The notes below the pieces were generated by a model, which did no database searches, was not told where the DNA came from, and worked only from the letters and a program-made list of their open reading frames with translations. From Sialis fuliginosa (lineage: Eukaryota > Arthropoda > Insecta > Megaloptera > Sialidae), in contig OY540814.1 of assembly GCA_961205875.1 (NCBI GenBank), forward strand, positions 3,224,001 to 3,288,000: DNA of 64,000 nt, read 5' to 3'. Position numbers and translations under genes: made by a program. Positions 12,150 to 24,033 of this stretch are shown here, piece by piece. Positions within the stretch are counted from its first letter, which is position 1. Each line of letters starts with the position of its first letter.

Positions 12150-12545
12150 TCGTAGAAAGCGTTTAATTTGATACCGAGAATTTCTAGCACCCTTTTAGTT
12201 GTGAACTATCTCCGTATTGTTTTTTCAATTAAAAAAAAAGTTTTAATTTCGAAAAATTGATATTTTAATTTATATGTTATTTTGATTTTAATATGTTATT
12301 TGTTAATAATTAAAAGTAAAAAATTAGATATAATTTGGCGATCGCAGCTATGGCCTCCCCGACTTTAGTTGTTGCACTCGCACACGTTCTTTGACTGTAA
12401 ATCGCACTCTATGATTTTTTTCACGCGTCTTTACAAACATGCTGTCATGTATTTCTAGTTTTACATTACTTTGTGTATGTGTTTTATATTTTTTATAATA
12501 TTTAAAAGGGTTGAAGTTTCGAATAATCAATGTTTAAAACGTCTC
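12150..12545 (-). pseudogene. Remnant of a repeated ORF tail (family M), minus copy
   Basis: I do not recognise this protein. A reverse-strand frame from about 12530 to 12348 ends at TAG. Its last ~45 residues include TQSNVKLEIH, HRVRF and a GRP terminus. The plus-strand frame 35161-35427 ends similarly, with TQSNEKLEIH, NRVRL and an ARP terminus. Beyond the stop the two copies still share 'gatagttcacaact' and 'gtgctag'. This looks like the 3' end of a transposable-element gene plus its trailer, kept in two diverged copies. The copies are otherwise embedded in AT-rich DNA and no catalytic motif is visible. From 12546 to 13401 nothing further is recognised. Confidence 0.45.
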
Positions 12546-13404
12546 TGTATAGAATTTTTGAGTTTCAAATAATAGAGCACTTCCAGCGAGTTATCTCATT
12601 TGTCGAGTACTTATTAAAAACTCTATTTTTAATATCCAATTACTCAAAAACCATACGTCCAATATTATTTTTTTAAATCAGTAAAATAAATGAACTATCC
12701 ATAAATAACATATTAAAATTTTAGACTTTTATCTACACATTGCTCTAATAATCGAATAAACTTAAGAATGTAATTATCACCATGTTTTAAAAAAAATAGA
12801 AGATACATCCACAGGTATACAGATTATTTTTAATTATATTGTGAAATCACGACTTCACAGAGAGCGAATCGAGTGAGTTGAAATGGAACAGCATTTGGCC
12901 CAAAGATAAACCACTCCTGCCAGGAAAAAACTAGGTTCAACGGCTGTGCCAATACAAGTTATGGCTGTGTGCACATGGGTAATCATTATTTTTATTATCG
13001 TAATATATTTAGCCAACTAACTCACAAATACAATATGCAATATGTTCTGTTAAGGATCTGCCTAGATGTTGTCAAGGTAGATAAATTGTATATTGATAAA
13101 TATAATATCTTATAAGTTATAAGTTGCAACCGAAGATGTCTTCAATATTAGATAAATATTATTCAAAATTCTTCATCTACTTTTGTCCTCTGTAGACAAG
13201 TCATTTGTGTATTTTTTTTAATTAGGTAAGTAATATAAGTTTTCTTTTTGTTGGCTTTAATAAGGTATTTGATTAAATAAATAGATTTGCTGTTTCTCTT
13301 TTTTTTTAAATAATGTTTCAAAAACGTTTTATTATAAATGATAAATTTCCCGCCAGAACGCTCATTCAAAGTCACGTGGTATGCGTGATGTCAGACATCA
13401 ATAA

Positions 13405-13736
13405 TGTCCGGTATTATAAAGGAGCTAGCAAAATTTGCTAGCTAGCAAGCACTTTTAAATGGGGTATTAATTTTGTACTAGTATCTATGGATTAACTTTG
13501 GAATTTAGAGCAGTGACACTTCAACTAATTGTAACACAGTTGGCATCTTTCACCGTACAAAATAATTTTCATAATATCACCACTGTTTTAATACCGTTGG
13601 TATTTACCTACAACGCGTGCACGAAACTTGTCAAAGTCTTCAACAAACTCCAAAAGAACTGTCATATAAGTTTGATATCTCATTTGAAAATGCTTGCTAG
13701 CTAGCAAATTTTCTAGCTCCTTTATAATACCGGACA
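13405..13736. mobile_element. MITE family B, copy 1 (332 bp, TAA duplication)
   Basis: The termini are TGTCCGGTATTATAAAGGAG and its complement. TAA flanks both sides (13402-13404, 13737-13739). Subterminal 'gctagctagcaag' blocks form an extended inverted repeat. A 3-bp TWA-type duplication is the pattern of PIF/Harbinger elements, so a nonautonomous Harbinger is the leading guess. The 68-codon frame inside (13498-13704) crosses the inverted repeat and is not a gene. Confidence 0.85.
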
Positions 13737-13739
13737 TAA

Positions 13740-14500
13740 ACAAACTAAAACGAACCAATAGCGATTTAGTATTTTGACGTGTAACATGTTTTCTGACGTC
13801 AGATGTGCCTCACGCGTTTGTTATCACGTGACTTATTTCACGTAAAAAACACTTTTTTATAAGTTAAACTACAATTCAACAAAAAGTTATTAAAAAAATT
13901 AAGACTTTGATTTATATATACAAAATCTGATTTAAATACATGTAAAATTTCAAATGATGTTTTTATACATATGTAGAATTTTTATTAATGTGTATCTTTT
14001 TATTAAAAAATAGGACAAGGCTGTTTTTGTTTGATTAGCTGATTTTTATCTAATCATTATTAACCATATAAAAAAATTAGAAAGTTCAAGTTTTTTTTAG
14101 AGAATTTCATACCTAGTTAGAATAATATTAAATTCATTTATAGCTTAATTAAAGCCTTCTATAATAACCAAATTCAAAAAATATTTTGATAAAAACATTA
14201 TACACACACTGTCATACCCCAAAGTTACGTCATCTTCAATTCAAACACTGCTATTTATTAATATTGGAAGCTGATCAGACATATGATTCATGCATCTAAA
14301 GAGACGTAACTCCAAAGCAAATGCCGTAACTATGATTTAGTGAAAAAAATTCAATATTTGTTAGTTATTCCATTTCCAATCTTCCAAATCCCAAATGCGG
14401 GAGATCGTGACACAAATATCTACTAAACAGGTTGGTTAGAATTAATAAATTGTCCAAGGTAAATAAATAGCTATTGGTGCACATGCTTGGAACTCAATCA
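13740..14500. other. No gene recognised
   Basis: AT-rich sequence without a repeated module shared elsewhere in the window, apart from short A/T tracts. Nothing could be supported. Confidence 0.4.
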
Positions 14501-14504
14501 AAAC

Positions 14505-14740
14505 ATGCGCGCGGGGGCCCGAATTGAAGGTCGGGCCCCCGGGACCACACTGGGGTGATTGCGCTTCGAATAAACATATTGAATCATGCGCTTTTTTTAC
14601 TACGCGATGACGCGCGGACAGTGGTTATTAAAGCAGTGGCGTACGGGGGTTTATCAATATTTATAATTATCGGTAATTTTCTTCTGTTCCAAAATAAAAA
14701 TAAAAATTTCTATCTTGCGTATCAGACTACGATGTATATA
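14505..14740. repeat. GC-rich hairpin and hAT-like terminus remnant
   Basis: A perfect 10-bp GC-rich stem, GGGGGCCCGA (14513-14522) with TCGGGCCCCC (14531-14540), encloses an 8-base loop. At about 14634 'cagtggcgtacggggg' resembles a hAT terminus (compare CAGTGGCGTATTTAC at 60924), but no partner end or duplication was found. These are probably fragments of one or two decayed DNA elements. The 67-codon frame here has no support. Confidence 0.4.
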
Positions 14741-15290
14741 AGGTACTATCACCAGTAATGGCCGCTACAAGAGCAAGGTTTACAGTTTTTATGATTAACG
14801 GGCTTCTTTTTTGTAATTCTCATGAACTCATGTTACTGATAAAACAGTAACTCTTTATTTAATCAATTTAATTATTACCAAAGTCGGCAAATATAATTAT
14901 TATTTTTTGTTTGTGTTTTTCATCCAATAATGGATAAAGTAAAACCAGTAATGAGCATGCAGTGATGGACACTTGCTAATGATTACAAAATGATAAGTTC
15001 TACGACACAAAAGATATAAAAGAAAGAATCGTCTTTGAAACAATGTAAAGCAGTTACTATGATAATATAATAATTAATAAATAAATTATACGAATAATTA
15101 GTTTAAATGTTTTGACACGTATTGGCCAATTATCATCAAATCACGCTGTAAGACAGTTAATTAAATGAATATAGATTAATATTCAGAAATGGTAGTCATC
15201 AAATATCAACAAACATTTCTAATTCAGTACATTTAATTAAAAAATTGCCATTATCTACTGGGGTCATATCCAAGACTGGTGCCAGTACCT
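14741..15290 (-). mobile_element. MITE family A, copy 2
   Basis: Reverse orientation, flanked by TA at 14739-14740 and 15291-15292. The left end is 'aggtactatcaccagt' (two changes) and the right end 'actggtgccagtacct' is intact. It carries the family's internal blocks, including 'gagcatgcagtgatggacac' and 'catcaaatcacgctgtaaga'. Confidence 0.9.
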
Positions 15291-15292
15291 TA

Positions 15293-16140
15293 TAATAATA
15301 AACGTAAAAAATCATGAACAAAAAAAACTGGCTTGTGATGTTTTTTTTTCGTGGTTTGTAATAAAAAAAATTGGTCAATTTTCGATAAAAATCGACTCAT
15401 TTTCAAATGCTTTTTATTACCCAACTCCCTGACATATAACCACAACGTATGGCCCTTTAAATAAAAGCTCTAAGTACCCACTTTAACATAACGTATAAAT
15501 TAATTATATTGTGTTTTAATATGAAATAATACATAGTATAAGAAAGTTAGTAAAACATTTTTTCGAATTAGAGATTTTAATGGATATATCCATTTTATCT
15601 ATTGTGACTATTTTCGCCATGATGTTTGTATGTCTGTTGGTCTATCGATGTAACTCAAAAACTACATAATAAGGGTATCAATAAATAGATACAAATGTTT
15701 ATAATAAAAGTTATTTCTATAATTTATGGTCTATTAATTTGTTCAGCTACTCAGAAAGATTTGTTTTTTGTACACTTATTACGTATAAGAAAATTCCGTA
15801 GTAACTTTTTAATAATTAAAAAAAAAATGTATGAACACAGTTTTCGCCGCCACTGGTATTCAGCAAATGAGAGCGGCAAATTGCAATACACTGAGTGGGT
15901 GGGGCGGTTTGAAATAAATAAAAAATCTCAGATACCGGCGATGGCAATGAAACACTGATGTATTACTTTAGAGAGGAAGCGAGAAATACTTTCATGTTAT
16001 TTTAACAAATATTCACTGCCAATATTATTTTACTCTAGAATATCATTTAATAAATATCTTTTGTTTAATCTGCCTACAACGTATGTTGTTGTTTTAGACT
16101 CTGATGACGATAGTATTGCTATTGAAACACGTGCAAGTCT
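15293..16140. other. No gene recognised; family D fragment
   Basis: Near 15530-15650 a stretch ('tataagaaagttag', then 'gactattttcgccatgatg') resembles the reverse complement of family D. The 87-codon frame at 15695-15958 has AT-driven composition and no recognisable domain. Nothing else is supported. Confidence 0.35.
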
Positions 16141-16143
16141 AAA

Positions 16144-16232
16144 TTTTTAAATCCGGAATTATAAAAGAGCTAAATTTGTTAGCTTACAAGCACTTTCAAA
16201 CGGGGTATCAAACCTACATGACAGTTCCCTCC
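16144..16232 (+). repeat. MITE family B, solo left-end fragment
   Basis: The run 'ccggaattataaaagagcta', a 'gcttacaagcactttcaaa' block and 'cggggtatcaaac' parallel the left end of the complete family B copies, then similarity stops. From 16233 to 16930 I see only AT-rich DNA. Confidence 0.6.
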
Positions 16233-16930
16233 TTGAATAGTCCTCGGCTCCGGTTTTAAATTTTGAAATAAAAAATACTCCTCTAAATCTTCGTGGGTGG
16301 ATTCATTTTGGCATAACCTACAACTTTTTTATCTTCGAAAATTCTGAGAATTTAACGATAGTTATAGGAAATTTACGAATAACCCTTTCTTTTTTACTTG
16401 AATTCGGTCTCGTTCAAATTATCATCATTTCTGAAGGGGGGAAAAAACCAGCAGATAGCCCAACCTTTATATAAGAAGAAGTAATGAACAATAAAACTTC
16501 AAACTATTTTAATTAACAGAAAATACCTCTAATTAACACATAACATTGAAAAATGCCATTAGCTCTTCTACATTCTATCCAATTACCATATTAATTTGAA
16601 AATTATTAAAATCCAAAAACCCAATTTCTGATACAGCACATTTATTTGCTTGTTTCTACCTATGGGATTAATTAATATTCATATATATATCTCGATTACA
16701 AATTCGTAAAACAAAGATGATATTCCTCGGTGAGAATATTTGTATTAATGTAAAAATAAATACTTGTATGACATTACAATTATATAGAGATTTACATTAC
16801 GTAATACGGGTTCTAAATACAAGGGCAAAGTCGAGTAATTTTCATTAAAAAATGTCTTTTTTGTGGAATAATGTAAGTAATGAATGTCATACAACATACA
16901 AGTATTATATTTTTTGTTGTTGTATACATT

Positions 16931-16970
16931 ACTAGCTGTGCCCGCAGCTTTGCTCGAATGGACTACGGAA
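16931..16970 (+). repeat. Retroposon head fragment
   Basis: 'actagctgtgcccgcagctt' followed by 'tgctcga' is the head module seen at 22376 and 58860 (family E) and similar to 1419 (family N). No body follows, so this is a truncated relic. Confidence 0.5.
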
Positions 16971-17019
16971 TTATTATTAAGGATTTTTGAAAAATACAGT
17001 TGAAATTACTACATTATAC

Positions 17020-17400
17020 AGAATGTTCGCAGGAACCGAGTGATCATTCCTTACTTGGTTATTATTAGAGCTTGAAGTTCGGGGCAAAAAAAGTATTACC
17101 TCGGGTTGCATAAAGTAAATTTAACCACAGTTAGTTAATCAGCTGTTTTTAAACCATGATTAATGTTAATTCTAAACTTAATCTCAATTTGTAAATGAAC
17201 AATTCACTAAATATGATTATTTACCTTATAAAATAATAATAAACAGTAATTGTTTTTTAAAATTAATGGTTTTAAAACAACTGATTAACTAATTGTGACT
17301 AATTTTGCTTTATGCAACCCAAGGTTAGTGTTTTTTTCCGAAATGAATACATAGACTATTGATAAAGAAAAATATTATTATTATAATGAATTATAATTTT
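17020..17400 (+). repeat. Family C repeat split by a MITE
   Basis: The part 'gtgatcattccttacttggt' through 'gggcaaaaaaagtatta' resumes after the nested MITE with 'ttttttccgaaatgaat'. The uninterrupted order is seen at 19265-19375 and, reversed, at 17665-17770. The class is unknown. Confidence 0.55.
17103..17320. mobile_element. MITE with ~55-bp TIRs, nested in family C
   Basis: The left end is GGGTTGCATAAAG and the right end CTTTATGCAACCC. The inverted similarity continues inward through 'cagttagttaatcagctg' and its mirror at 17270-17300. It interrupts a family C repeat. No clear target duplication was found, so the superfamily is undecided. Confidence 0.75.
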
Positions 17401-17604
17401 TTATTAATAAAACTCAAAAACGTTAAAAATCTGCGAAATAAGGCATACATATCTAAAATTATTGTTTTATAAAATTTACATAGCACACTATTTTACGATA
17501 TTTTCCATTAATTTTATACTTTTTTTCTATCCATTTTACCACCATGCATGTATATTGCACTTTTATAAATAGTACATTCCCAGCTATAAAACCCAATAAT
17601 AATA

Positions 17605-18680
17605 TACAGGGTGTTCCATTTTAAAAAACAGTTATGTTTCAATATATCTCTGAAATCGGACATTTAATTGTTTTTTTTTAGAACCGCCATCTCGGAAAAA
17701 TACTGATACTATGCCCATTTAATCTAGCTCCAATAATACTAGTAACAAAGTTAGTAATGATAATATTAAGTTTTTTTTCCATGAAACAAATTTAAAAGTT
17801 TATACATAACATACAGAATGAGGTTGATTCGCGCGTGCATAGATAACAATTAGTTGTTCCAAAACAACGGTAATCTTTTGTATACAAAATGTGTATACAT
17901 GTAATAAATAAAAAGATTCTCTGGTCTACATTTTTTCAACCTACATGTTTTCTAACCTAACCTTGCTACTAAAAACTACCTTAACAACAACTAGACCAAT
18001 TTCTTGTTGTAATAAATTGTCTTAACTTGTCAATTGCTATAATTTACACATATCATTAACTGTTTTGGAATTTGTTCAGCTCATACATATAGAGGGTGTT
18101 CCATTTTAGCTTTCACACTGTAATATTTTGAAAGGGAAAACTCAAGAAAAATGTATCAAATAAAATGTTTGGTCTTGAGAGGGGGGGGGGGGGGTATTAG
18201 TTTTTTATTTGGTGGACGCTTAATAAAATTATAAAAACAACAATTTTTGAGAATAAGTACAAAGAACAAAACATGTTTATTTTAATTATGAATTTAAATA
18301 TATTTTTTTACTTTCGATATTTAATTTATTTAAATTCAAAAACTAAATACTGAAAATTAAAAAAAAAGAATAATTCTCTTAATTTTATTCCATAAAAAAC
18401 CACATTTTTTGTGTACTATTTTCCTAAAGTTGTTTGTTTCCTAGTAAAAAATTCTCGAAAGTTCAAAAATCTAATTAATTTGTTAAATATCATGAAAAAT
18501 TGAAGTCATACACATATTAAAGAAAAAAGTTATTAAATCAAAAATATTAGTTTCCATTTGAAAGAAAATAAAATGACCTTGAAAATTTCCACCACTTTAT
18601 TTTAAAAAACATGTTTAAACGCTTATTTTCAGAAACATTCAGGTGGTTAGTTTTCAAATGAACAAACACACTATTTAATG
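17605..18680. repeat. Pair of 'gggtgttccatttt' repeats with family C and O parts
   Basis: 'gggtgttccattttaa' occurs at about 17612 and 'gggtgttccattttag' at about 18095, in the same direction. Between them lies a reversed family C block (17665-17770). From 18400 to 18500 the DNA resembles 70-190 (family O). A run of 14 G sits at 18181-18194. These are decayed repeats of unknown class with no coding remnant. From 18681 to 19254 nothing is recognised. Confidence 0.45.
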
Positions 18681-19254
18681 TATGAAAAAAACATGCTAGC
18701 CACAAAAATAATTTATGATATCAAATATTTCAGACAGAGATTGAAGTAAAACTTTTGATAAACACAATATATGAAGTAATATTCCTGGAATTTCAGGTCA
18801 TGAAACTCTGCAAAGATGATAAAATATTACATTACATCCCCTGTCCTCATAAGAACTAATAAAAAATACATCACAGTATTAAGATGTTTCACACGAGCTA
18901 TTCTTTGACCATACGAAAATAAGTCTACAAATGATTTTACTGTAAAACATAAATTTAATACATAAATGCTTTTAAAAAAGGAAATAAAGGACGTTTTTGA
19001 AAAACAATTAATTCTATTTTATACAAATATGTATTATTAATTTATTAATATTGCCATCGGGTTACTTTGAACAAATATATCAGAATCCGTTATCAATATT
19101 ATTAAACATATAAATATTAAATACAGCCATTTCTCATTAAATTGAGACTTTAATCGGTATCAATATTAATCTAGAATTCTTGGAATCCAACGCAAATTAA
19201 TTATTTTACAGATTATATTAGCATATGAACTTAATTAAAATAATCTACGTATAT

Positions 19255-19500
19255 ATAATATATACAGGTTGTTCGCCAGAATCGTGTAATCATTGTTAAC
19301 TTTGTTATTATTGCAGCTAGAAGATCGGTTAAATGGACAAAGTATCAGTATTTTTCCGGGATGAATAATAGCGGTGTCAAAAAACCAATTGAATATCGAA
19401 TTTGAAATACAACTTTTTTTTAATGGAATACTCTGTATATTATTATTGAATTTTATAGCTGAGAATGAGAATATAAGTATGATGGTAAAATTGGTAGAAA
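19255..19500 (+). repeat. Family C repeat, copy
   Basis: It opens 'tatacaggttgttcgccaga' and carries 'agtatcagtatttttccggg', matching the interrupted copy at 17020-17400. The reverse-strand frame of 89 codons here is within repeat DNA and is not supported as a gene. Confidence 0.5.
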
Positions 19501-19639
19501 ACAAGTTATAACAAGTACAAAATTAATAGAAAATAACCTATGTGAAGTTAGCACCGCAAGTTTCGAAAAATAAAATAGAGTTCCGGATAGCACTCAAAGA
19601 GTTCTGGAATTCTTTTATATTTTGAAAAAGAGTTCTGTC

Positions 19640-19960
19640 AATTTAACCCCCCAAACACGTTTTTTCAAAATAGAGTGCACCGCAAAAAAGTGAATTTGTA
19701 GGTAACATTATGACACACCAAAATAATGATAAAAAATACCACATATTATAGGTACTTTTGGAGAAAAATGTCATTTTCATAAAAAAAATTTCAAACAAAT
19801 AAATATATTTTTTGACTTTGAAGAGCAATAACTCTGAACTGGAACACGACTAGCAATAACGCCAATACTGAAAAATACGTTAGTTAATTACCTATGAAAC
19901 TGACTCATTGTGGTTGCTCTAGTTACGTTACTTTGGAAGTTATGAGATAATCTTTGTTTG
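19640..19960 (-). repeat. Repeat shared in inverted orientation with 34322-34565
   Basis: Blocks 'gacacaccaaaataatgata', 'gtacttttggagaaaaatgt', 'gagcaataactctgaactgg' and 'actgaaaaatacgttagtta' all have their complements in order at 34322-34565. The length match is about 250 bp with modest divergence. From 19961 to 20322 nothing further is recognised. Confidence 0.75.
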
Positions 19961-20325
19961 TAAGTACTAACTCTTATTAGAGTGACTCTAGCTCGTGCAA
20001 CGCAGACATCTTGTGTTTATCAAATCCCTGTACGTGTACAGTAAATTCTCACATGACGCTCACTCCCCTCGCTTGCTTCGTCCGTCAAGGGTGGTGCTGA
20101 GACTATTATCATCATTGTATCGAAAAAACTGGTATAGATACACTCTTACACGTGTGTTGCATCTCCGATGAATACAAATAAGCATGCATTATTGGTGTTT
20201 AGAATGCACACGAGTACTGAATTACATCACTTTGTTTATAAATGTAGCATTCTGTGAAATTGGTTAGATTATCATTATGATGGAGGGGTATTTCCAAAGT
20301 TTGTTGTCTTTAAGAAAAATTCTAA

Positions 20326-20636
20326 TGTCCGGTATTATAAAGGAGCTAGCAAGTTTGCTAGCTAGCAAGCACTTTCAAATGAGGTATTAATCCTGTGATA
20401 GTTTCTGTGGATTAGCTATGATACAGCAGTGATTCTTCAACGTATTGTAACACAGTTGGCGACTCTGACCGTACAAAATAATTTTCATAATATCGCCACT
20501 GTTTTAATAATGTTGGTGTTTACATATCACGCGTGCGCGAAAATTGTGAAACATTTCATGAAACTAAAGGAGAACTGTAAGATAGGTTAGAAACCTCATT
20601 TGAAAGTTCTTGCTAGCTCCTTTATAATACTGGACA
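20326..20636. mobile_element. MITE family B, copy 2 (311 bp)
   Basis: The left terminus TGTCCGGTATTATAAAGGAG is identical to copy 1. The right terminus is its complement with one change, and TAA lies on both sides (20323-20325, 20637-20639). The interior matches copy 1 closely, including 'cataatatcgccactgtttt'. Confidence 0.88.
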
Positions 20637-20697
20637 TAACAAAACTTCCCCCCTCCCCCACAGGTTCGAAGTAATAAATAAATAGAATTATGTGTTC

Positions 20698-21254
20698 CAG
20701 CGCCGACTTTAGGGGGGTGGGACAAACCAGGGCAATCGCCCGAGGCACCAGGCTAGGTGGGGCGGCGCACAATGGGGCATAAGTGACTTTTTGGTTCAAA
20801 TCAGTGTAAAGGCTGTACTTTTTGAGTAAACTTTTTTTAATCTTTAAATGCAAAAAATATAGCTAAATAAAATGTTAATTTAAAAAAAATCCAATCGATT
20901 ATTTGATATCTGCTAACTAACAAATCCCTATTCAGCAACCCAGAAAACCTTTAATAAAGTATTAGCTAAGATATTAACAAATCAACTTATTATTTAATTT
21001 ATCAATTTTAATTTGTTAATAATAGGGGAAGATTTCGACGGTCTTAGGGCATTCAATAGTCTCAAAGTTAATGATATAAGCTATATTTAAAAAAAAAGTT
21101 AGGGTCTGTAGGATCGCGCCAAGCTGAGATATCACCTATTCTTGTAAATTTATCAATTTTAATTGACATTTTCGGTGATTTTTTAACATTTTTTAGGAGA
21201 AGGGCAGAAAAATAAATCTCGCCCAGGGCGCCAGATTTGCTAAGACCGGTTCTG
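20698..21254. mobile_element. hAT-type MITE, 557 bp (family I)
   Basis: The ends are CAGCGCCGACTTTAG and, from the right, CAGAACCGGTCTTAG. Both start with CAG and share about 10 of 15 bases. The flanking 8-bp duplications are atgtgttc and atgtattc, 7 of 8 matching. Both subterminal regions are GC-rich in an AT-rich setting. A related left-end fragment lies inverted at about 52595-52655. The reverse frame 20596-20853 spans an MITE B/hAT junction and is rejected as a gene. Confidence 0.8.
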
Positions 21255-21262
21255 ATGTATTC

Positions 21263-21912
21263 TATAATCTATTTGTAAAAAAAGTTAATTTATAAATGTA
21301 AATATTTGTCTACAATCTACAAACTTTATCCCCCTCTCTTGAAAAATTTACGTTATAAATCGCCCCTAGCTCAAACTTTAAATCTACCTTCATTTTATGT
21401 GGTCATAAAATTTTCGTTGATAACTCAATAAATATTCATTTATTATTAACAAAAAGAAAGAACATAAGATCCTCTACAAAAATGGTCATTATCATGTTGT
21501 CATTTTAAGCAATCATTTTGGTGTACTATATTTAATACTGAAAATGTATATTTATTATTAGTACATATTTTCAAAGTTTATTTATGTCTGGAAGATGGCC
21601 ATGGCATTAAATATTTCCCAATGTCGATGATAACATACTACAATCGAACAAGAAGGAAATCCACGATAAATACTAATGATAAGCAACCGTAAATATAACA
21701 GTAATATCAAAAATAAACAAATATATTGTTGATTATATTAAAATAAATATACATGTAACATGCATGTATAAAAATAAAGATTATATTTTAGACAACAGTT
21801 AACATCTATTCTATAATAAGTAATCGAATAAATTGAAAAACTAGTAAGGTACGAGACACAAATACGCGAGTTTTTAAAAAATAAAGAGCTTGGTGAAAAT
21901 AATATATTTTAT
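21263..21912. other. No gene recognised
   Basis: AT-rich unique-looking sequence. No repeat shared with other parts of the window and no supported frame was found. Confidence 0.4.
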
Positions 21913-22180
21913 CGGGTGTCCACTGTTTTTGAAAATAAAATTCCCTGACTTTTCCCTGACCACAGATTCAAAATTCCCTGACCATTTGGGAGCAAGAAGT
22001 GATCGAGGGGCCCCTAAAATGTGCAAAAAATTTGAAGATTTTTTTTTCCTTTTTGCTCGTCAACTTAAATTTATACACTTTTTTCTTCTTCACTGACTTC
22101 CCAGAATTTATAATAAATTCCCTGACTTTCCAAAAAAAAGTTTAATAAATTCCCTGACTTTCCAGAAAGTGGACACCCTG
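21913..22180. mobile_element. MITE with 'gggtgtccact' TIRs and internal reiterations
   Basis: The left end is CGGGTGTCCACTGTTT and the right end, read inward, CAGGGTGTCCACTTTCTGG. The motif 'attccctgactttcc' or a close variant is repeated at least four times, clustered near both ends. No convincing target duplication was found. The CAGGGTG start suggests hAT. The 68-codon frame within it is built of these reiterations. Confidence 0.7.
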
Positions 22181-22184
22181 TTTA

Positions 22185-22350
22185 TACTGTTACCAGCGAC
22201 TTTGTCCACGTGGAATTCATTTTTTTTTTAATCTAATTAATTTTCGGGATACAAAGTCCTACCTCAGAATGCAAACTATCTTCCTGCCAAATTTCATCAA
22301 GATCGGTTCAGTGATTTAGCCGTGAAAAGGTAACAAACAGATATACAGAC
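22185..22350 (+). repeat. Family N retroposon fragment
   Basis: A weak head ('gttaccagcgactttgtcca') is followed by the tail modules 'gaatgcaaactatcttcctg', 'ccaaatttcatcaagatcgg' and 'gtgaaaaggtaacaaacaga'. Confidence 0.7.
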
Positions 22351-22372
22351 TTACAGATATTTTCGTAATTAT

Positions 22373-22745
22373 AACTAGCTGTACCCGCAGCTTCGCTCGC
22401 CTAATTATAAAAGTTATATATATATGGTATCGTGGAATTTATTTTAGATCTTTTTATTCTATACTTACAATTATTTAATACATTATATTGTTCAATATTT
22501 AACGGTTTAGGCAGCGTATTGCAAAAGAGCACGCTCTTTCCGACTTGATTTACTATTATCGTCACTGCTTATTCCTTATGTTACCTAACGTAACAAAATA
22601 TATACTAAAAAACCTGGGTATAGAACATATTTATGAATTTTAAAAAAACACGTAAATCGGAAAAGTTGTTCTCGAGTGATAAGTTAACTAACGGACAGAC
22701 AGACAGACAGCGAGAGAGAGACGTTGCGTTATATAATATGTAAGG
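22373..22745 (+). mobile_element. Retroposon family E, copy 1
   Basis: The head is 'ctagctgtacccgcagcttc'. The body has 'ttattttagatctttttatt' and 'ccttatgttacctaacgtaa', ending with a GACA/GAGA-rich stretch and 'aatatgtaagga'. The same order over about 350 bp recurs at 58859-59206. The structure is that of a short insect retroposon. No coding frame is visible. Confidence 0.75.
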
Positions 22746-22924
22746 ATATTATTAGTACCTATGGATGTAGTAATTTAAGCATAACGCAATTAAATTAAAA
22801 TAGTAATTTTCTTAGGTTTATCAATGTCATTCCAATTATATAACACCGTGGATTTAAACGCAGTGCACACGCACGGGGTTCCGCGGAAGTCGAAGGGGAA
22901 AAGGGACAAAAGATAAGGGAACTG

Positions 22925-23010
22925 CAGATAGCGTTCATACATACAAACACACATATATGTATATATATACACACATACACATATATACACACACACACAC
23001 ACACACATAC
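22925..23010. repeat. AC/AT microsatellite
   Basis: A run of alternating 'cacata', 'tatata' and (AC)n, with a clean (AC) tract at about 22988-23006. The two overlapping reverse-strand frames rich in Cys, Val and Tyr are translations of this microsatellite. Confidence 0.9.
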
Positions 23011-23310
23011 TAGCTGCATGGCAATGCCCGAATCAGCTGTTGACAGAGAGAGATGGAGCTATGGGCCAAATGGAAGAAGGGAATGGTTGAATGTCATGGC
23101 CACGCAGGATGGGAACATATTACCACATGTTTGACTTGAAACTGTTTTTTCTTCGTTATAAAAATGATCTATGTGTTGTGGGATTCATTCTTATCGTTTG
23201 CTTTTTTATAACCATTGAAGATATTTTTGTAACTGCGGCAACAAAGTTGCGCATACGAATTTTATGTTCGACGGATTTACATTTATATGTCCCTCGGGAA
23301 TAAAGGTTTG
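23011..23310 (+). pseudogene. Possible LINE-derived or small membrane ORF remnant
   Basis: Not recognised with confidence. Bases 23037-23115 are less AT-rich and, read in one frame, give DRERW, then RREWLNVMATQD, loosely like the end of some LINE reverse transcriptases. Another frame, 23091-23303, encodes 70 residues with one hydrophobic stretch (residues ~29-42, VVGFILIVCFFITI). It stops just before an 'aataaa' at about 23299. Which frame, if any, was real is unclear. A decayed retroelement end is my preferred reading. Confidence 0.3.
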
Positions 23311-24031
23311 CGTTATATTTAGTGCTACTTATTGAAATAATGTTAATTTTATTTGTTAAAAAGCAGTATTGCAGTGCTGCGATTTAAAATTTTCGATTTT
23401 TTTACATATTTTGAAAGTAAAATATATTGAGAGCATACTGTGAAAATTGTAGACCGAAATTCAAAGTAATTACCAAGTTATAGCACATAGAAGAGAGTGT
23501 TAGTGTAATGTCTGTTACTGAATTTTTAAAATGCATTTTTCTCGAAACAATTTTTTTCGGTTGGTGGGAAGCAGAAACGAAATTCTAATCAACCGATCTA
23601 GGTATAATTTTAACACTTTGTTCTACACACTTAAAGTTATCGTATTATCTAAAATTATTTATTTTTATTAATAATTTCTAATTTTTTTTTCATTATCAAC
23701 GAAAAAAAAACACGATTTTTGCAAACTGTTAATTAATTAATTAATTAATTAGTATTTTATTATAAATCCTACTAAAATCAGTACAGGTACTTATGAACAA
23801 GTAGATAATTAATTATTATTATTTGCTATTTTTGTACCAAGTTTTTAGATTTATGATACATTTAATTAACGATGTAAAGTATAAAGATGATAAATGGACT
23901 TCTTTTGAAGTATTTCCAACATTGTAACATTTTATAGTTGCATGCAATTTAGTTTATATGCGAACTACTATCGCCAATTTACTATTCAGTTTCACACGGG
24001 ATATTTGTATTAAATTCTCTATATACCTAAA
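23311..24031. other. No gene recognised; short (TTAA)n tract
   Basis: AT-rich sequence with a run of about six 'ttaa' units at 23727-23750. Nothing else was identified. Confidence 0.4.
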
Positions 24032-24033
24032 TA

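Noticed and set aside
22790-23019. Cysteine/valine/tyrosine-rich reverse frames
   Set aside because: They are translations of the AC/AT microsatellite.
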